NCBI GenBank assembly: GCA_029718625.1
Contig: CM056383.1
Coordinates: 64,790,849-64,854,848, forward strand
Length of the DNA stretch: 64,000 nt
Source of the DNA: Synaphobranchus kaupii
Taxonomy: Eukaryota > Chordata > Actinopteri > Anguilliformes > Synaphobranchidae
Direction: 5' to 3'
This document shows positions 20,540-32,965 of the stretch, piece after piece. A program made the position numbers and the translations under genes. The notes under the pieces are model-generated. The model made no database searches. It was given only the letters and a program-made list of their open reading frames with translations, and had not been told where the DNA came from. Within the stretch, counting starts at the first letter, position 1; each line of letters begins with the position of its first letter.

Positions 20540-20812
20540 TACAAACCCCAATTCCCAAAAAGTTGGGACAGTATGCAAAATGCACATAAAAGCAGAAAAC
20601 ATTTGTACATTCTCTTTTACATATATTTAATTGAAAACAGTACAAAGAAAATATATTTAATGTTTTACCATATCAACTTTATAAATAGGCTATACAATAA
20701 TTCTGAATTTGATGCCTGCAACACATTCCAAAATGTGAATATCAAATTCAGAATTATTGTATATTTATAAAGCTTGTGCATTTTACATACTGTCCCAACT
20801 TTTTTTCGATGC
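20540..20812. mobile_element. TACAAACCCC-type MITE, copy 1
   Basis: Left end TACAAACCCCAATTCCCAAA and AGTTGGGACAGTATGCAAAA, right part CATACTGTCCCAACTTTTTT. The arms are inverted, and the centre folds on TACAATAATTCTGAATTTGA and its complement. The same family is at 54631-54859. The outermost right end is lost, and it cuts into the Harbinger transposase start. Confidence 0.7.
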
Positions 20813-20868
20813 CTATTTATGCCTAAAGCGTAAATGAGGACGATGTCTGTCAGCTCTTCGTTATCCAT
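20805..20868 (-). pseudogene. Harbinger transposase N-terminus
   Basis: On the minus strand from ATG 20868 the frame reads MDNEELTDIVLIYALGI, then the neighbouring MITE interrupts it. This acidic-then-hydrophobic start just inside the right terminal repeat resembles the first residues of fish Harbinger transposases (HARBI1 family). Only about 20 codons remain and no catalytic residues are present. The assignment rests on position plus short similarity. Confidence 0.45.
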
Positions 20869-20999
20869 TTTGCGTTGTTTTAATTCGCGGGAAATTAGGA
20901 ACGATAAAAAGTTGTAGTGTGGACGCGTGAGAAATTTTCCATCGTTATAGTTATAGTTAGTTTTTTTATAGTTATCGTCGTAGTGTGAACGGCCCTTAA

Positions 21000-23900
21000 G
21001 CCTATTAATTGTAGGCTATGAATTTATTTAATTAGACCCATATCTTAATTAATGCTCCCTGTAGGCTACTATTTTTCTGAATTGATTAAATTAAAATGCT
21101 ATATGACGTTAAATATGCTAATTAAAACACAATTTACTATTGAATTAAATTTTATATAAAATGACTTACAGGTCTGTATAGCCAGAGTTTCAATGGTTGA
21201 TCTTGTGCTGTTGGAGGAGTTGGCTTCTGAGGAGAGAACGCTGGCTTATTGGTATTGCTACGTCAAATTACTGTTTACTGTGTCAGAGTACAGATTCCTA
21301 ACTACCTCTTTCCATCACTAGGGAATCGGGGATTTCAAACCACCTCTCGCACGCACAGAACACCAACAAAATTTACGCTAATCACAAAACAAGATGAACG
21401 CGCTTGTCATTTAGGATGAATCGGAATGTATGACCATACGCATGGAATACGAACAAATCTGCCTTTCCCGCACGGTTCGATGAATCCGGCGTAGATTTTT
21501 CGTACTAATTTGTTTCGTTGATACGGCTGATACATTACATACAACCTGAAACATGGGTTTGAGAGCATCATGAAAATGATTGTCCATATTTACTTTTCAA
21601 TTCGGCCCAACCTTTAAGAAGCGCTCGGCAATAGAAAGGCACGTCGGATTCTAGGGGAAGTGACACGACCGGTGAAAGATAATCTCATAAGGCTGAATAA
21701 ATTAAAAATTGCAGTCATTGCTCTCGTAGCCGTTACACGCCGTGCATGTAAAGCAGCGTTGTTTGTTGAAAATTGCAGATTGAGCCACTGTCATTTGTAT
21801 TCAGGTAACCTTCCTCCGTGATGACCTATCATTTACCCTATCTTTCTGCTCTCCTGTTGCAAGGAAAAGAGTCTGAGATAGGCAGCGAGAGAGACAGAGA
21901 GAGAAAGAGAGAGGGGGAGGGTGTTTGTGTGTGAGAGAGTGGGTGTTACCTTTGCATGATTCAGCCATTTCTCAGTGCCTTGGCTGATGTATGTCCCATT
22001 CGCCCTCCAGAGAGTTACGACCCCGACAGGTGGCACACGAATACGTATTCTCATTCGTCCTCTGCATAGTGTCTTTAGTGCAGATTCGTGATTTGCCGGG
22101 ACATGAGGATGAGAAATGAGGAAACATGAGGAAAACTTAACCAGTGAATGGAGAAGTGCGTTTGACGGACTGCGGCAGGCCGTTTTGACCCATATGCTGA
22201 CGACCAGAAATCGACAAAACAACTCACCCAAGTTGCCGTACTCACATTCTTGAGAAAATAAATCTCAAAGTTGTCTCCTGCTACATGTACATATTTCAAT
22301 TAGCAAGGCGGTGTTTCGTAGTACTTCGAATTCTCCTTTGAATAAACCTGGATGATCTCGGTGAAACACAGCCACTGTGATCACGCGCCGCAGCCGGGGG
22401 GGGGGGGGGGCTGTCTGAAAAAGAGCCTTTGTTTGGGTCAGATAGGCCTTTAAATAACTTTCAATCAAGTTTTAGGCATATATATCCTGCAGTCTTTCGC
22501 TATATTAATGGAATAATGCACGTTCTAGACAAATGTGTCCTCTGTGGGTCCTGTGGCATGCCTTGTCACCGTCATTTACACCTTCCATATTTCCCTGCTT
22601 TGCTAATTTACTTGCAAGGTGAGAGAGAGAGAGTCGCACTGGAGGCTGATACAGCCGTCTCTCTCCAGATGTCGGGACCACCTGTCCCATTACTATTTCT
22701 CTTTCTCTCTCTCATTAACACCCCCCTCCATCTCTCTACCATTCTCATTTACTCTTCACCTCTCCCTAGCCTCCTCTCCCTCGTGCTCAATCCATGCCGC
22801 TAATAATAAGTGGCTACGCTAGTAGCCGTTATCCATCTCACTTGCAGGGAAGTCAAGTGGAGGCGCTAGGTTAGGCCCTTGTGTTACCTTGCGCTTTCCC
22901 ATCATAATAACATACTATACGAGGCATAATAAATAATGTATCACATAGGTATTTGCAGAAATGTCAAAGTTGTAATGTGGGGGGTCCGTAACATAATACA
23001 AAGGAGATTTAGATTTTTGGACAAATAAAAGTATTTTCTTTTTTTTTTTGCATTTAAATTTTCTTCCTTGTACTCACTACTTGCTATAATTGTACATGAT
23101 AGTAAACACATTTTGTAAACCTATTGCTGAAGTGTAATGACACTAGGTGGCACTAATGCACTTTTCACTGTTCAGGTATTTATTCTTCCGTGCTTTCTGC
23201 CTATATACTGTGCATCACAAAGACATAATTACTGCAGCATATATGTAAAATCTGTTTTTTTTCAATAGTATTGAATGTATTGAGCCAGTGAAACTTGTTT
23301 GTGGAGGATATTGGAAGAAAAGTGAACTATTTCTGGTAAATTTACAGATATTTGGCATTGAAAATATTTTATTTTCCCCAACAGGCTTTCTGTTTGCTTA
23401 TCCTCTTTGCACTGACAGTATTAATGAGAACAATTTTTTTAATGATTTTGGAGGAGGACTACTGTTAAAGAAAAACCTTTTCTCAAACTGTTACATCCTA
23501 CTGCACCTGGTTTCCATGGCCACTGGGCAGAGTCCTATAAATTATGACAACAAAATCCAGGCACATCAATCTCTTTTCTCTATAAACAATTTATATTTTG
23601 AAGGCTATCCTGCATCTTATTGTATAAATCTAGCTTCGTCTTCAAAGGGCTCCATTGCCTCCTATGTTTTTCCTGTTCTTTGTATCGTCATACTCCAGAA
23701 CATTGCAGAGAATGTGACTTAAATGTCTTCTTCTGTATCTGAAAATGACAATAATTGAAGGCAGATGCATTTTAGGTATTATTTTAGTTTCCCACTTAGC
23801 TGCAGCCACAAAAGCAGCTTTGACCTTGAGTTCACACTGCAGTTTGATAACCTACAAACTCAATATGTCTAGCTAATTGAAGCTGAGAGCTAGAATTAAA

Positions 23901-25762
23901 CTAAACTAAAAAAAAAAATTTTTTTTCCCGAGCTGAACGTCTTCTGCCAACCCGATAAATAGAATCACTACCATCACCTGCTGACGTAATGAAACGTGAA
24001 AAAAAAGTAAGCCAGGTAAATATAAAATACAGACAAATGAACTGGGCCACTGAAAATGGGCTTAGATGTGGTTGTGCAGGTGTTAACAAGTAGATCACCT
24101 AATTTCACAAATGCATCATGGGAAAACAGGTGGGGGGGGGGGGGACTAAACAATATTTTACTTTGGAAGCATACATACTCACATATTTATCTTGTTTACC
24201 GTCATTTCATGTTAACCTACAGCACAAACAGACGCCGGTTTTATGGAAAATGTGAATGCAGGCTTAACTGAACCGTAAATCCGTCTGAAGATTTGTGAAC
24301 ACCGCCTCAGATCTCCGGAAGGCTTCAGCATTAGCCGTTCCCGTAATGGCAGAGAGCCAGAGAACCTACAAACCCATCCGACTGCGCGTAGTGACAGAAC
24401 TGACTTAGCACAGCATCCGCCTGTCCGCACACCGATGATTCAGAGGCCATCTTATCGCACTATTGAATATCAATAGCCTTTCGCACGTTTCCATCTTAAT
24501 GGTGCGCAGACATCCCGCCCTTAGCCGTTTCAAAGATTTCGTAACATTTATATCGCGCTGTGCCGTCCACTATCTTGGAAGTGTTATCATACTCTGGGGG
24601 ATAGCACTATGCTAGGACACTTGCATTGTTGGACAATAGAAGACATTTGCCAGAATAATAAGACCGTTTAACAAAAATAGGAATTTATGACACAAAAGCT
24701 CCTGCGATTGGCTCAATCTAATAATTGCCGCAGTTATCTTGAGAACAGAAAGTAGGGGGGAGGATATCTACTACGACATGCATGAGATGCACAGCAATCG
24801 CCAGAAAGCAAATTCTGGAGGGACCTGAGGCAGGATGTACAGGGTGGGCTGTTATTTCCAGCGCTCCTGCCCTTACGGCCCTGAACTAAGGTTACATATG
24901 GAGTGCACGCCCTTGTCCGACTCCATACTGATATTGACAGCCCCCTCATTTGACTTCAATCTCCTCCAATCCCCACCTCTACTGTGTTACTGTGTTATTT
25001 ATACCACACCCGCCATAACTGGGCTTGTCACCCGCTGCTGGCCCTGCTCTGACCACTTGCTTCCGATCAAAGGTTCTTGGCCATATTTGTGGAGAAATTA
25101 TCTGAGAATAATTGGCAGTCTGCGCACGTTCGTGCCTGGGGGTGTACTGTGAGCTGGCTGCTATTGGTTAATTTGGTGCTGAGGGGCATATAGCAAGGTA
25201 AATCTTTTTGATCTTTAGTGTTTCCAGAAATTCCACTCTCTGTTACATTGACACCCATGGGGCACTGAATCAAAACATATATTTTATTTATTCAGTGTTC
25301 TGGTATCTCATTATTAATCATGTCTTCATGCTGAAAAAAAGCAAAAAGATTGTTGGTAACTCGCTAGCTACAGTTCCATGATATACAACTTCTTCATGTA
25401 TATGCTTATGATTAATAAACAAAGCGTTACCATCCCTGCACTAATAATCAAGTGAATTATTCTAGAGAAAGAGCACAACAACAACAGTAAAAAAAAAAAC
25501 TACTGCATAGCAAGTTTTAGTCACAAACTCCATTAACTTGCTATTTGATTAATGTGAATGCTTTTATGCTCTCCCCAAAGCAGCCAATGCCAACACAGGA
25601 ACTGCAATTTTACCAATAGAAAATGACATCCATCTCTCTTTCATCCGTTTTTTATGTATTCATTTAATATACTTTTGGACATCATTTGAAGATCGTAGTG
25701 GTTCGTATTTAGCCACTTTGTTCACACCTGAACTTGATTCCATTCGGAAATATTTGTATTGT

Positions 25763-25794
<32 letters not shown>

Positions 25795-26536
25795 ATGCGT
25801 GTGCGTGTGTGACTTTAAAGATGTGCTGCCAAAATATATTTTGAATAGTAAAATTAACATAACGAATCAAAGGACAAATTGCTAGGATATAAAGCCAATT
25901 TTCTTTAGTTGAATTTTTTCCCCTTTGTGCAGGATATACGTAATATTGGTCATTTGATCATATTGACTGGGATTTACCTTTTAAAACAATAAGCATACTA
26001 CCAATCAGATGTGAACTTATATTTACTAAATATTTCCTGTTTACATTTTTAAGTAGGTATAATCTACATACCTATAATATCTTTACGGCTTAATTAACAC
26101 TTCAAATGAGGTCACACAGGGGTTATTACATCATTATTGATGTAATAATAATGTTATTACAATGTGACAGCACATCATCCACTTATTATTATAATTTTTT
26201 CATTATTATTCTGTAATAATAATAATAATATTAGAGTACATTCATCATTTTTCATACATGGGTTCCAACTTAAATGTCATTAATAAGTAGAATAATAATT
26301 AATAGTTGGCATGGTAGTATAGGCCTATGTATAGTGAAGATTAATAGAGGAGAAAGAAAATGGAAAGACTGCTCATCATGTTGGTAATACTATCTAATTG
26401 AATAATATTGTATTATCTGTCCGGTTAGCTCTGTCTTGCATTCTAATAGCTAACCAAAGAAGTGATATAGCTAATGGTACACTGCTTTTAAAGCACAAAG
26501 TACTCACTTTACGGTATATAACAGTGTAGCCTAGAC
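21000..26536. other. Long gene-free region, mostly unique
   Basis: A possible right part of another element lies at 21361-21535 (TACGAACAAATCTGCC and CGATGAATCCGGCG), facing GGGCCTCATTCAAAAGAACA at 19010. Simple repeats: GA-rich 21884-21912, G15 at 22396-22410, G13 at 24132-24144, (TG)n at 25760-25811, TAA tracts at 26214-26232. The CpG-bearing block 24200-24600 is complex sequence. The plus frames 22429-22803 (124 codons) and 23288-23722 (144 codons) have no domain and poor codon structure. No gene recognised. Confidence 0.45.
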
Positions 26537-26810
26537 CAGTGGTTCCCAAAGTGGGTGCCGCGGCACACTGGGGTGCCGTAATGAGTGGCCAGGGGTGCCG
26601 CAAGATCTGTTCATTTCCATATTTGACATACATGAAAAGCAAGAGGAGGCATCGCCTGTCGGTGGAGTCAGATCTACGCGTTACGCTCTCTTCAATCTCT
26701 CCCGCATCAAGAGACAGTGCTTTCAACGCTAAAATGCCTGCTAGCTCCATACATGGAGTTGTTTTTACTATGAAGGGGTGCCTTAGTTTGAAAAAGTTTG
26801 GGAGCCACTG
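26537..26810. mobile_element. hAT MITE with perfect 8-bp duplication
   Basis: Begins CAGTGGTTCCCAAAGTGGG and ends AAGTTTGGGAGCCACTG. Identical GCCTAGAC target duplications lie at 26529-26536 and 26811-26818. Typical hAT ends. The two long frames across it on opposite strands are shadows. The perfect duplication suggests a fairly recent insertion. Confidence 0.9.
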
Positions 26811-28587
26811 GCCTAGACAGCGCATTCCCAAACATTAGACCGATAGATCGGAAGGTGTATTTTAAAGGCTGCTAGTCTAGAAAGTTGTGTTCACAATACA
26901 TGTAACTGTAATATGGTAAATTGCTGAAGATAATGAGTATTCACATAGCAGAAGTCTCAGTTAGAAGGCATAACGTTGCCTTACATTAACTTTAATTTGG
27001 TACGCTTAGGTAGTGATAGCAAGTCCATAACATTATTTTAACATGAGCCTACGATTGTTTTTCTGAAATGTTATCATGTGCTTTATTTAATTTAGTGCCA
27101 AAAATATGAAAAGACATTTTTTTCTCAAACTCAAAAATGTCCCATATAATGGTATCGCATACACTAAGTGACTAAGTAATATGGGTATAGTCATTTTCAT
27201 GCTATTAGTTGTTTGCTGTATGTAGCTGTCGTATAAAACACAAATTTATCCGTCTTTGTCCTTATGTTTGGACAAAAACAACTTGGCTTATTGTTTGTAT
27301 TTTCATTGCCCAGCTGAACCACCAAACAAATGTTATATTTGCCATGCACGTAATTTTCATCGAAATTAATGAGTGGGCCTTTAATATATTCTTGTAAAAT
27401 GTTTGTCAAATATAGAATCCCAGAATTTTACCAAGCGGTTAATTTTTCTTTATTAGGTGCAGTAAAACCACACAAGCAACACAATTTGTAAATTATTATT
27501 TAGTTACTTACTAATCTAAAACACAAATTTTATAACACACAATGTATAACTATTCAAATAGTGCAACAGAACTAAGAAATCCATAGTTTACTTAAGATAA
27601 ATAGAGCATCATATCCAATGCTTGGCTCCTACAATTGCATTGGCGTGAATACAAGGAGTCAAGAGTCAGTGATTTTGCACCAAAATATACCAGCTCAGCT
27701 AAAATGCAGTCCTATTTTCAGAATAATAAATGGCCAGTGAATGAGGCAAGACTTCTATGATGACTTCTACTTCAGATGAGCTCATCAAGATATAGGAAAG
27801 AATAATGTATGTGTGAATAGTACCAGATATTTCAAGGGGGCGGGGTTCTGCAGTTAAGAGATGGAGAGAGATTCAAAATATTGAGAGGTGAAGGGATTAA
27901 ATCTGTTATATGCTTTGGTGAATATGGAGTTTCACTCGAGGAAGCTGACTTAAATATTGTCGAAAGGGGGAGAGCAGGCAGCAATCTATTCCGCCGAAGC
28001 TTCTCGGAAAGGATGAGATGCAAGAAGACAGGGGTTTTTTAAACCTGACAAAGATCAAGAGTGGGCCTGTGTGTGTGTGTGTGTGTGGGAACGCGCTCTA
28101 ACCAACTACAGCTACGAGCGACAAGAAAAGAACCGGCACTGGGAAGAGTCATTAAAATAGCCTCCTGGGTGATGAGTCTAGTGAAAGTATTAGTCCTCGA
28201 TCCAGTGATACACCCACAAATCCCGAATCCAGGCCTGATAATGCCAGTGCCAACTGTGGCTGGAAACTCCCACAGGGCAGCGCACAATTGGCTATAGTAT
28301 CACTTAGAGAGGTTTTGACTCAGACTTCCCACTCGTTATTATGCGGTAGCGATTCCCCTGGTCGATCGGGTGTCTGCAGGCTGCCTGTGGCAGCCAGAGA
28401 ATGGACTGTGATGAGTTGGAAGTATCTGCTTCGAACAGGCAGTTGCGCATAACTCCGGTAATGGATGGTCGGCGTGTAAACTGTTTTTTTTTGTTCAAAT
28501 CGATTATTCTGGCTTAATTTTCTTAACAGCCGGTTTAATCCTTTGTATAGCGGCACAATAAAATGTTTCCACCAAAGATACATACGT
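26811..28587. other. Gene-free, mostly unique sequence
   Basis: AT-rich with a short (GT)n at 28066-28088. Frames of 60-90 codons on both strands have no domain. Sequence around 28320-28490 is more GC-rich and complex; I could not assign it. Confidence 0.45.
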
Positions 28588-28634
28588 GCAATCATTTATT
28601 TGATCTGAAAATGTCAGGTCAAATAAATGATTGC
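28588..28634. repeat. 21-bp near-perfect hairpin
   Basis: GCAATCATTTATTTGATCTGA (28588-28608) pairs with 28614-28634 with a single mismatch across a 5-nt spacer (AAATG). No known element ends are visible. It could be a cruciform-forming palindrome or a decayed MITE core; too short alone for a typical vertebrate miRNA precursor. Confidence 0.85.
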
Positions 28635-29307
28635 GAGATTTATATAATTAAGGACAGGAGTTATAAATTCTGAAATGGATCAGCCATTGCTGTGCGCCCT
28701 GACCTAGAACTATGATTTTTTTGAATGATGTAATGGAAGGTGGCCCACGTTGGATTCCATTCAGCACATAAAGTACACTAGTGTAAATACTCTCCCTGTT
28801 TCAGAAGGCATTGCTTGTTACAGATACTGTTTGTGTTATCTGTTCTTTGTGAAGTGTTCTGGGAGTGAGTGTCCAGTCCTCAATCCATCAATTTTCGTAA
28901 AAGTACAAAATAATGGCTTGGATGGATACCAGTGGGAGGTGGGAAAATATGTTTTTGTTTTTTTTTGCCAGGTGCATGTGGGGATTAAAGCAGCATACTG
29001 AAGCATCAAAGGACTTCAAATTACTGTATGGTCTTCAATAGAGAATATTTAATGGCCCTCTTTGCTGGAGGGTCGCATTGTTAAGGAGTGCATTATCATA
29101 TTCTTTTTTAACTGTTAACAAGGCACTCTGACAAAACCGGTAAATTATCAATATTTTGTGAAGGAATGAGCCATGTCATCCTTTTAAATATTTGATAAGC
29201 ATGCTCTACAACCTGAAATAAGTCTTGTATGTAGAACTGCTCATGAGACATTTTAATGTCATGTTGTAAATACTGTAGTAAGCTAGATACAAGAGTAATA
29301 GAGAAAC
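28635..29307. other. No recognisable feature
   Basis: AT-rich complex sequence without a convincing coding frame. Confidence 0.4.
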
Positions 29308-29310
29308 GTG

Positions 29311-29361
<51 letters not shown>

Positions 29362-29411
29362 GCGTGCACATGCATGTGTGTGGACGCACACACACACACT
29401 CACACACACAG
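29308..29411. repeat. (TG)n then (CA)n microsatellite
   Basis: A TG run with CG interruptions (29308-29382) followed by a CA run (29386-29411). The two runs are inverted and could pair. The long minus frame 29108-29626 (172 codons) is driven by this repeat. Confidence 0.95.
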
Positions 29412-29444
29412 ACATGGGAACTTAGGGTATCACAGTATGCAGTA

Positions 29445-29665
29445 GCTTCAGTGATAAGTAAATGTTGTTTGAAATACAGTAGATCAACATAGCTACAGAC
29501 CTGTATAGCAGTCAGATATAAAAAAAACTGAGTACTGGAAATCCCTGATAGTGTAGAGAGCTGAAGTTTGGCTTGGTGGTGCTCATTTGAATTTCCTGCC
29601 TTTTGCGGCTCTTTTGACCAAGCCAAACTTCACATTTAAAACATAGTTTTTTGTTATTAATTCCC
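29445..29665 (-). repeat. Dispersed repeat C with internal hairpin, copy 1
   Basis: About 220 bp found inverted at 53850-54068. Contains TGAAGTTTGGCTTGGT (29562-29577), whose exact complement follows at 29617-29632 with a 39-nt loop. Flanking motifs GAAATCCCTGATAGTGTAG and TTTGAAATACAGTAGA are shared by both copies. Confidence 0.8.
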
Positions 29666-30389
29666 AGGGTTTTTTCTCCGGGAGGTGTCCATTTCTTGAA
29701 AATATTTAATCATTACTATTGTTACACATCCACTTGAACTTCGAAAAAACATAACTGAAGATTTCTGCCAATAAACACAATAGAAAATGTATAGCTACAC
29801 ACCACTAGAAATTTAAATCAATGTGCCTCGAGAGAACCCTAATAGACCAGAATAAGACCAACTAACATTACAAATATCATAACATAGCCTATATAACATA
29901 ATAATAACATAACATTACAACACATTGGAAATAAAACAGATTGAATCATGACAAACTACAACAGATATATTGTAGTTAAATATTAATTTTATTTTGTGCA
30001 TTTTTCAAATGAGATAACTAATCTGTCCAAAATTCTACTTAGCTTTAACCCTATTAACTTTAGCCCACTAGAGGAGATTTTCACATAGATTCTACTAGTC
30101 TCATTTAAGCGTCAATATCTCAAAAACTATTCACTGCTCATCCATGGTTTAAAGCTCAAATTGAAGAAGAGATTGTACCATTCAGAAATTTGCAACAGAA
30201 TAAATTTGACAGAATCGTCACATAGCTACAGTATACAACCTACATAATATGCATAATTGAGACGTCGACGACTACCGCTAGGGGGCCACCGTGGATTGTG
30301 ATAAGGAGTTGTTTGAAACATTTTGCAGAATTTGCACTTCGATATGCATCGTATTTGCTCAGCTAATGTTAACCTTACACCCAGAGTCA
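29666..30389. other. Gene-free AT-rich sequence
   Basis: No domain or terminal repeat identified. ACCGCTAGGGGGC near 30280 also occurs at about 36230, perhaps part of an unrecognised repeat. Confidence 0.4.
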
Positions 30390-30955
30390 GGAGGAACACC
30401 CCTTAAAGTTATCTATGCATATCTACTATGCATATATCTGGCAGCAGAGTAATGGGTTGAGGCTCCATTGATACCTCAGACCCTTGATGACTTACAACCA
30501 TTTAGCCGACCGTGTGTTCCATACTATTCCCCTGTAATTTACAGCTTAATCTAGTCCCACCCCCCAATTCCCATAGAGATCCATTCAAATGCAGAGAGAT
30601 TATAGTATCGCTTGTAAGAGTACCTGAAAATAAGATATCAAGTGTCTTTTGATGTTGTTGGGTCACAGATAACATAAAGCCATGGCATGCAAAGAATATG
30701 CAACCAAATATTAAATATGATGACTATTTAAGTTTGTTAATTTGTCCAATTAATTTTGGTGCGCTAAAATGGGGGGGGGGGGGGCTATGTGTAAAAATGG
30801 GTACAATTGCTACACGGTTCACCTGATATGGATGTATAAACCCTCAAATTAAAGCTGAAAGTCTGCCTTTAACCTCATAGTCACTGTTCCATTTCAAATC
30901 CAATGTGCTGGAGTACAGAGCCAAAACAACAAACAAATGTGTCACTGTCCTAACC
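30390..30955 (-). mobile_element. Core repeat joined to a second Tc1/mariner-type end
   Basis: 30390-30705 carries the core repeat (CAGCAGAGTAATGG, TTTAGCCGACCGTGTGTTCC, GATGTTGTTGGGTCACAGAT). It continues into a different arm: GGTTCACCTGATATGGATGT, AACCTCATAGTCACTGTTCC and CATTTCAAATCCAATGTGCT. That arm matches 57470-57700 in the opposite orientation. A G14 tract (30771-30784) interrupts it. The outermost terminus is not preserved. Confidence 0.7.
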
Positions 30956-32544
30956 TAACACTTTAGGAGTGCACAGTATAACCAGAGCAAGAGCATCTTG
31001 TTGAAAAGTTATTCTTTGTGTAACTTACTTGAAACTTACTATAAGCACAGGGACTATGGACATTTTGGCATCTCCTTGAATTTAAACTCAAATTGTTTTG
31101 TCTTGTTTACCAACATCAAACAACTTCCTGCCTCCTAAGGGAAGAGGAGTTATGATATGTTTATTTGTTAATAAAATGCAAGCACAGTTGCCTTGTGGGA
31201 GAATGAAATGGCACTAATTCACACAATGATGTCCATGTTAAGCATAACCTGTACTGGAGGAACCAATTCCAAAATAATTACAGTCAATGTGAAGGACAAC
31301 CAAAACAGTGTACGTTGACATTTGCACTCCTTTCAAATTTGATTAGGAAAGAAAAAACATGTTCAAAGACAACAATGGAAAAAGAAAAAACACAGGAAGA
31401 TGAATGTAATCTTCAAAAAGCATATATTTCTATAATCAAAGATTTATATACTGTCATATGTAGTTTGAAATCGAGCAAGAGTCTTGGTGCATGCAGGGAC
31501 ATTTTGTGTGCAAATTACATTACATGAATGTGTCAAGAGAGTGATTGCCGTCATTGAAGTGCTGCTGATTTTACTGTTGATAAAGTGATTACATGCACAT
31601 GCATGGCTGCTTACGTGCACTTTTATATATTTTACATTATATATTTCACAGTATAGCTCATAGCACCGAAAACTGCAGACAGGGGGCTGTCTTCTACATT
31701 AGCTGTGTGTATCCTCACAAGGACCTCTTTAATCCACTTGCATGCAAAACAGTCGGAATTAACTGATGCAGGATTATATCGCCATACATCAGAAGTCTCT
31801 GCATATGCATGAGTCTATTGAGGGGAAGAGCTCAGTAACGCACTTAGTTAATTTCATTCCATGCACAGATAATGCACATATCTATTTATGCAGTGAATAA
31901 TCCACTTATACTATCTTCAAGCACACAGGAATTATGTAGTAGTATTTTGACATGAAGATGGCCACTGGATTTGTAACCGCTGATTACAGTCGTCTACATT
32001 ATAATTTGCCTTTGGGTCGGAGGTTTGATCTCAAATTGAACTTGATAGACATGCAACATTTTCCATAAGGCACATGCATTGATTGTTGCATTATCAACTT
32101 CCTACAGAATACATGATTACATCCATGGGGTTACTGGTGCTAGGAAAAAGATGGCTAAAATAAATTAAAAAATTGCACCCTGGTACAAAATCTCACTTAA
32201 TTATTTCATAGAAAAGTACAAGCTACTGAACAGGTTCCTGTCTACACAGTCTTGATCACCACATCATGAATACAATTTGGCTTGAAGAATTTCAGGTTCC
32301 AGCACGCTCATATACAGGTCAATACAAATGCATAGCTACAGTTGTGTCAAATTGGTTGTTTTTCCTCGGTACTAATCAATTTAGTATTTTCAAATCAAAC
32401 AATGACCGTGAGGCAAAATTCACAATGTCTGTAGTCATTTAATGTGATTTTAAAGAAACATTGAACTATATAACTATATTACAACAATGTCATTCAATGA
32501 GTCAAGTCCCCCTATTTCAAATCAGAATTAGTAAGTTTTGACTA
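30956..32544. other. Gene-free, mostly unique sequence
   Basis: Complex AT-rich sequence. The 70-codon Lys-rich plus frame at 31315-31527 has no domain. No mobile element recognised. Confidence 0.4.
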
Positions 32545-32965
32545 ATTCAATGATTTGCAAGGTCAATATTTCATTGAATACCCCCACTTACTGCAACAAG
32601 TATGCGACTCATGGACATCACTTGGTTCATGATCTCATCCATTTAGATGCTCTGCCAAGATTTTACGACCGCGTCTTTCAGTTGCTGTGCGTTTGCTGGG
32701 ATTTTGGACAAAAATCTCCTTTTGAGCCCGAGAAAAACATGTTCAATTGCGTTTTAAATCTGGCGACTGACTGGGCCACGTCAAACGCTTCCATCTTTTC
32801 TTTCCCGATAAGCTCCTTGGTTAAGTTTACTGTACGTTTCGGGTCGATGTCTTTGGACGATTTTCAGTGACTTTATTGACGCTGCTCTGTGATTTCTGGT
32901 TGAAATATTTTGTAACGCCTTGTCAAAAATGGGGAAAAGGGTGTGTTTTATAAATGGAAAACAGA
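32545..32965 (-). pseudogene. Tc1-like transposase C-terminal fragment
   Basis: On the minus strand from about 32860: RPETYSKLNQGAYRERKDGS, corresponding to the DPKHTSK block after the second catalytic Asp. After a frame change it reads WPSQSPDL, then another shift to EHVFLGLKRRFLSKIPANAQ, then QLKDAVVKSWQSI and VMSMSR, the C-terminal tail. At least two frameshifts and one stop are present. No terminal repeats recognised and no N-terminal half nearby. Confidence 0.8.

Larger units (their letters stand above)
19330..20996. mobile_element. PIF-Harbinger element, two gene starts plus nested MITEs
   Basis: Begins AGGGCCGTTCACACTACGAC and ends with the exact complement, flanked by TAA on both sides (19327-19329 and 20997-20999). 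The terminal repeat continues as GATAACGTTAACTATAAA versus GATAACTATAAAAAAACTA. TWA duplications and a two-gene layout are typical of Harbinger. The left part holds the first exon of a MADF/Myb-like gene (plus strand); the right part holds a transposase start (minus strand). Two or three secondary insertions fill the middle, and the rest of both genes is gone. Confidence 0.85.

Noticed and set aside
23288..23722. 144-codon plus-strand frame
   Set aside because: No domain, no splice context or repeat support; AT-rich chance frame.
28588..28634. microRNA gene
   Set aside because: The hairpin is 47 nt long with a 5-nt loop, shorter than typical vertebrate precursors, and there is no further pairing outside the stem.
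29108..29626. 172-codon minus-strand frame with His/Thr repeat
   Set aside because: Its length comes from translating a TG/CA microsatellite and it runs into repeat C.
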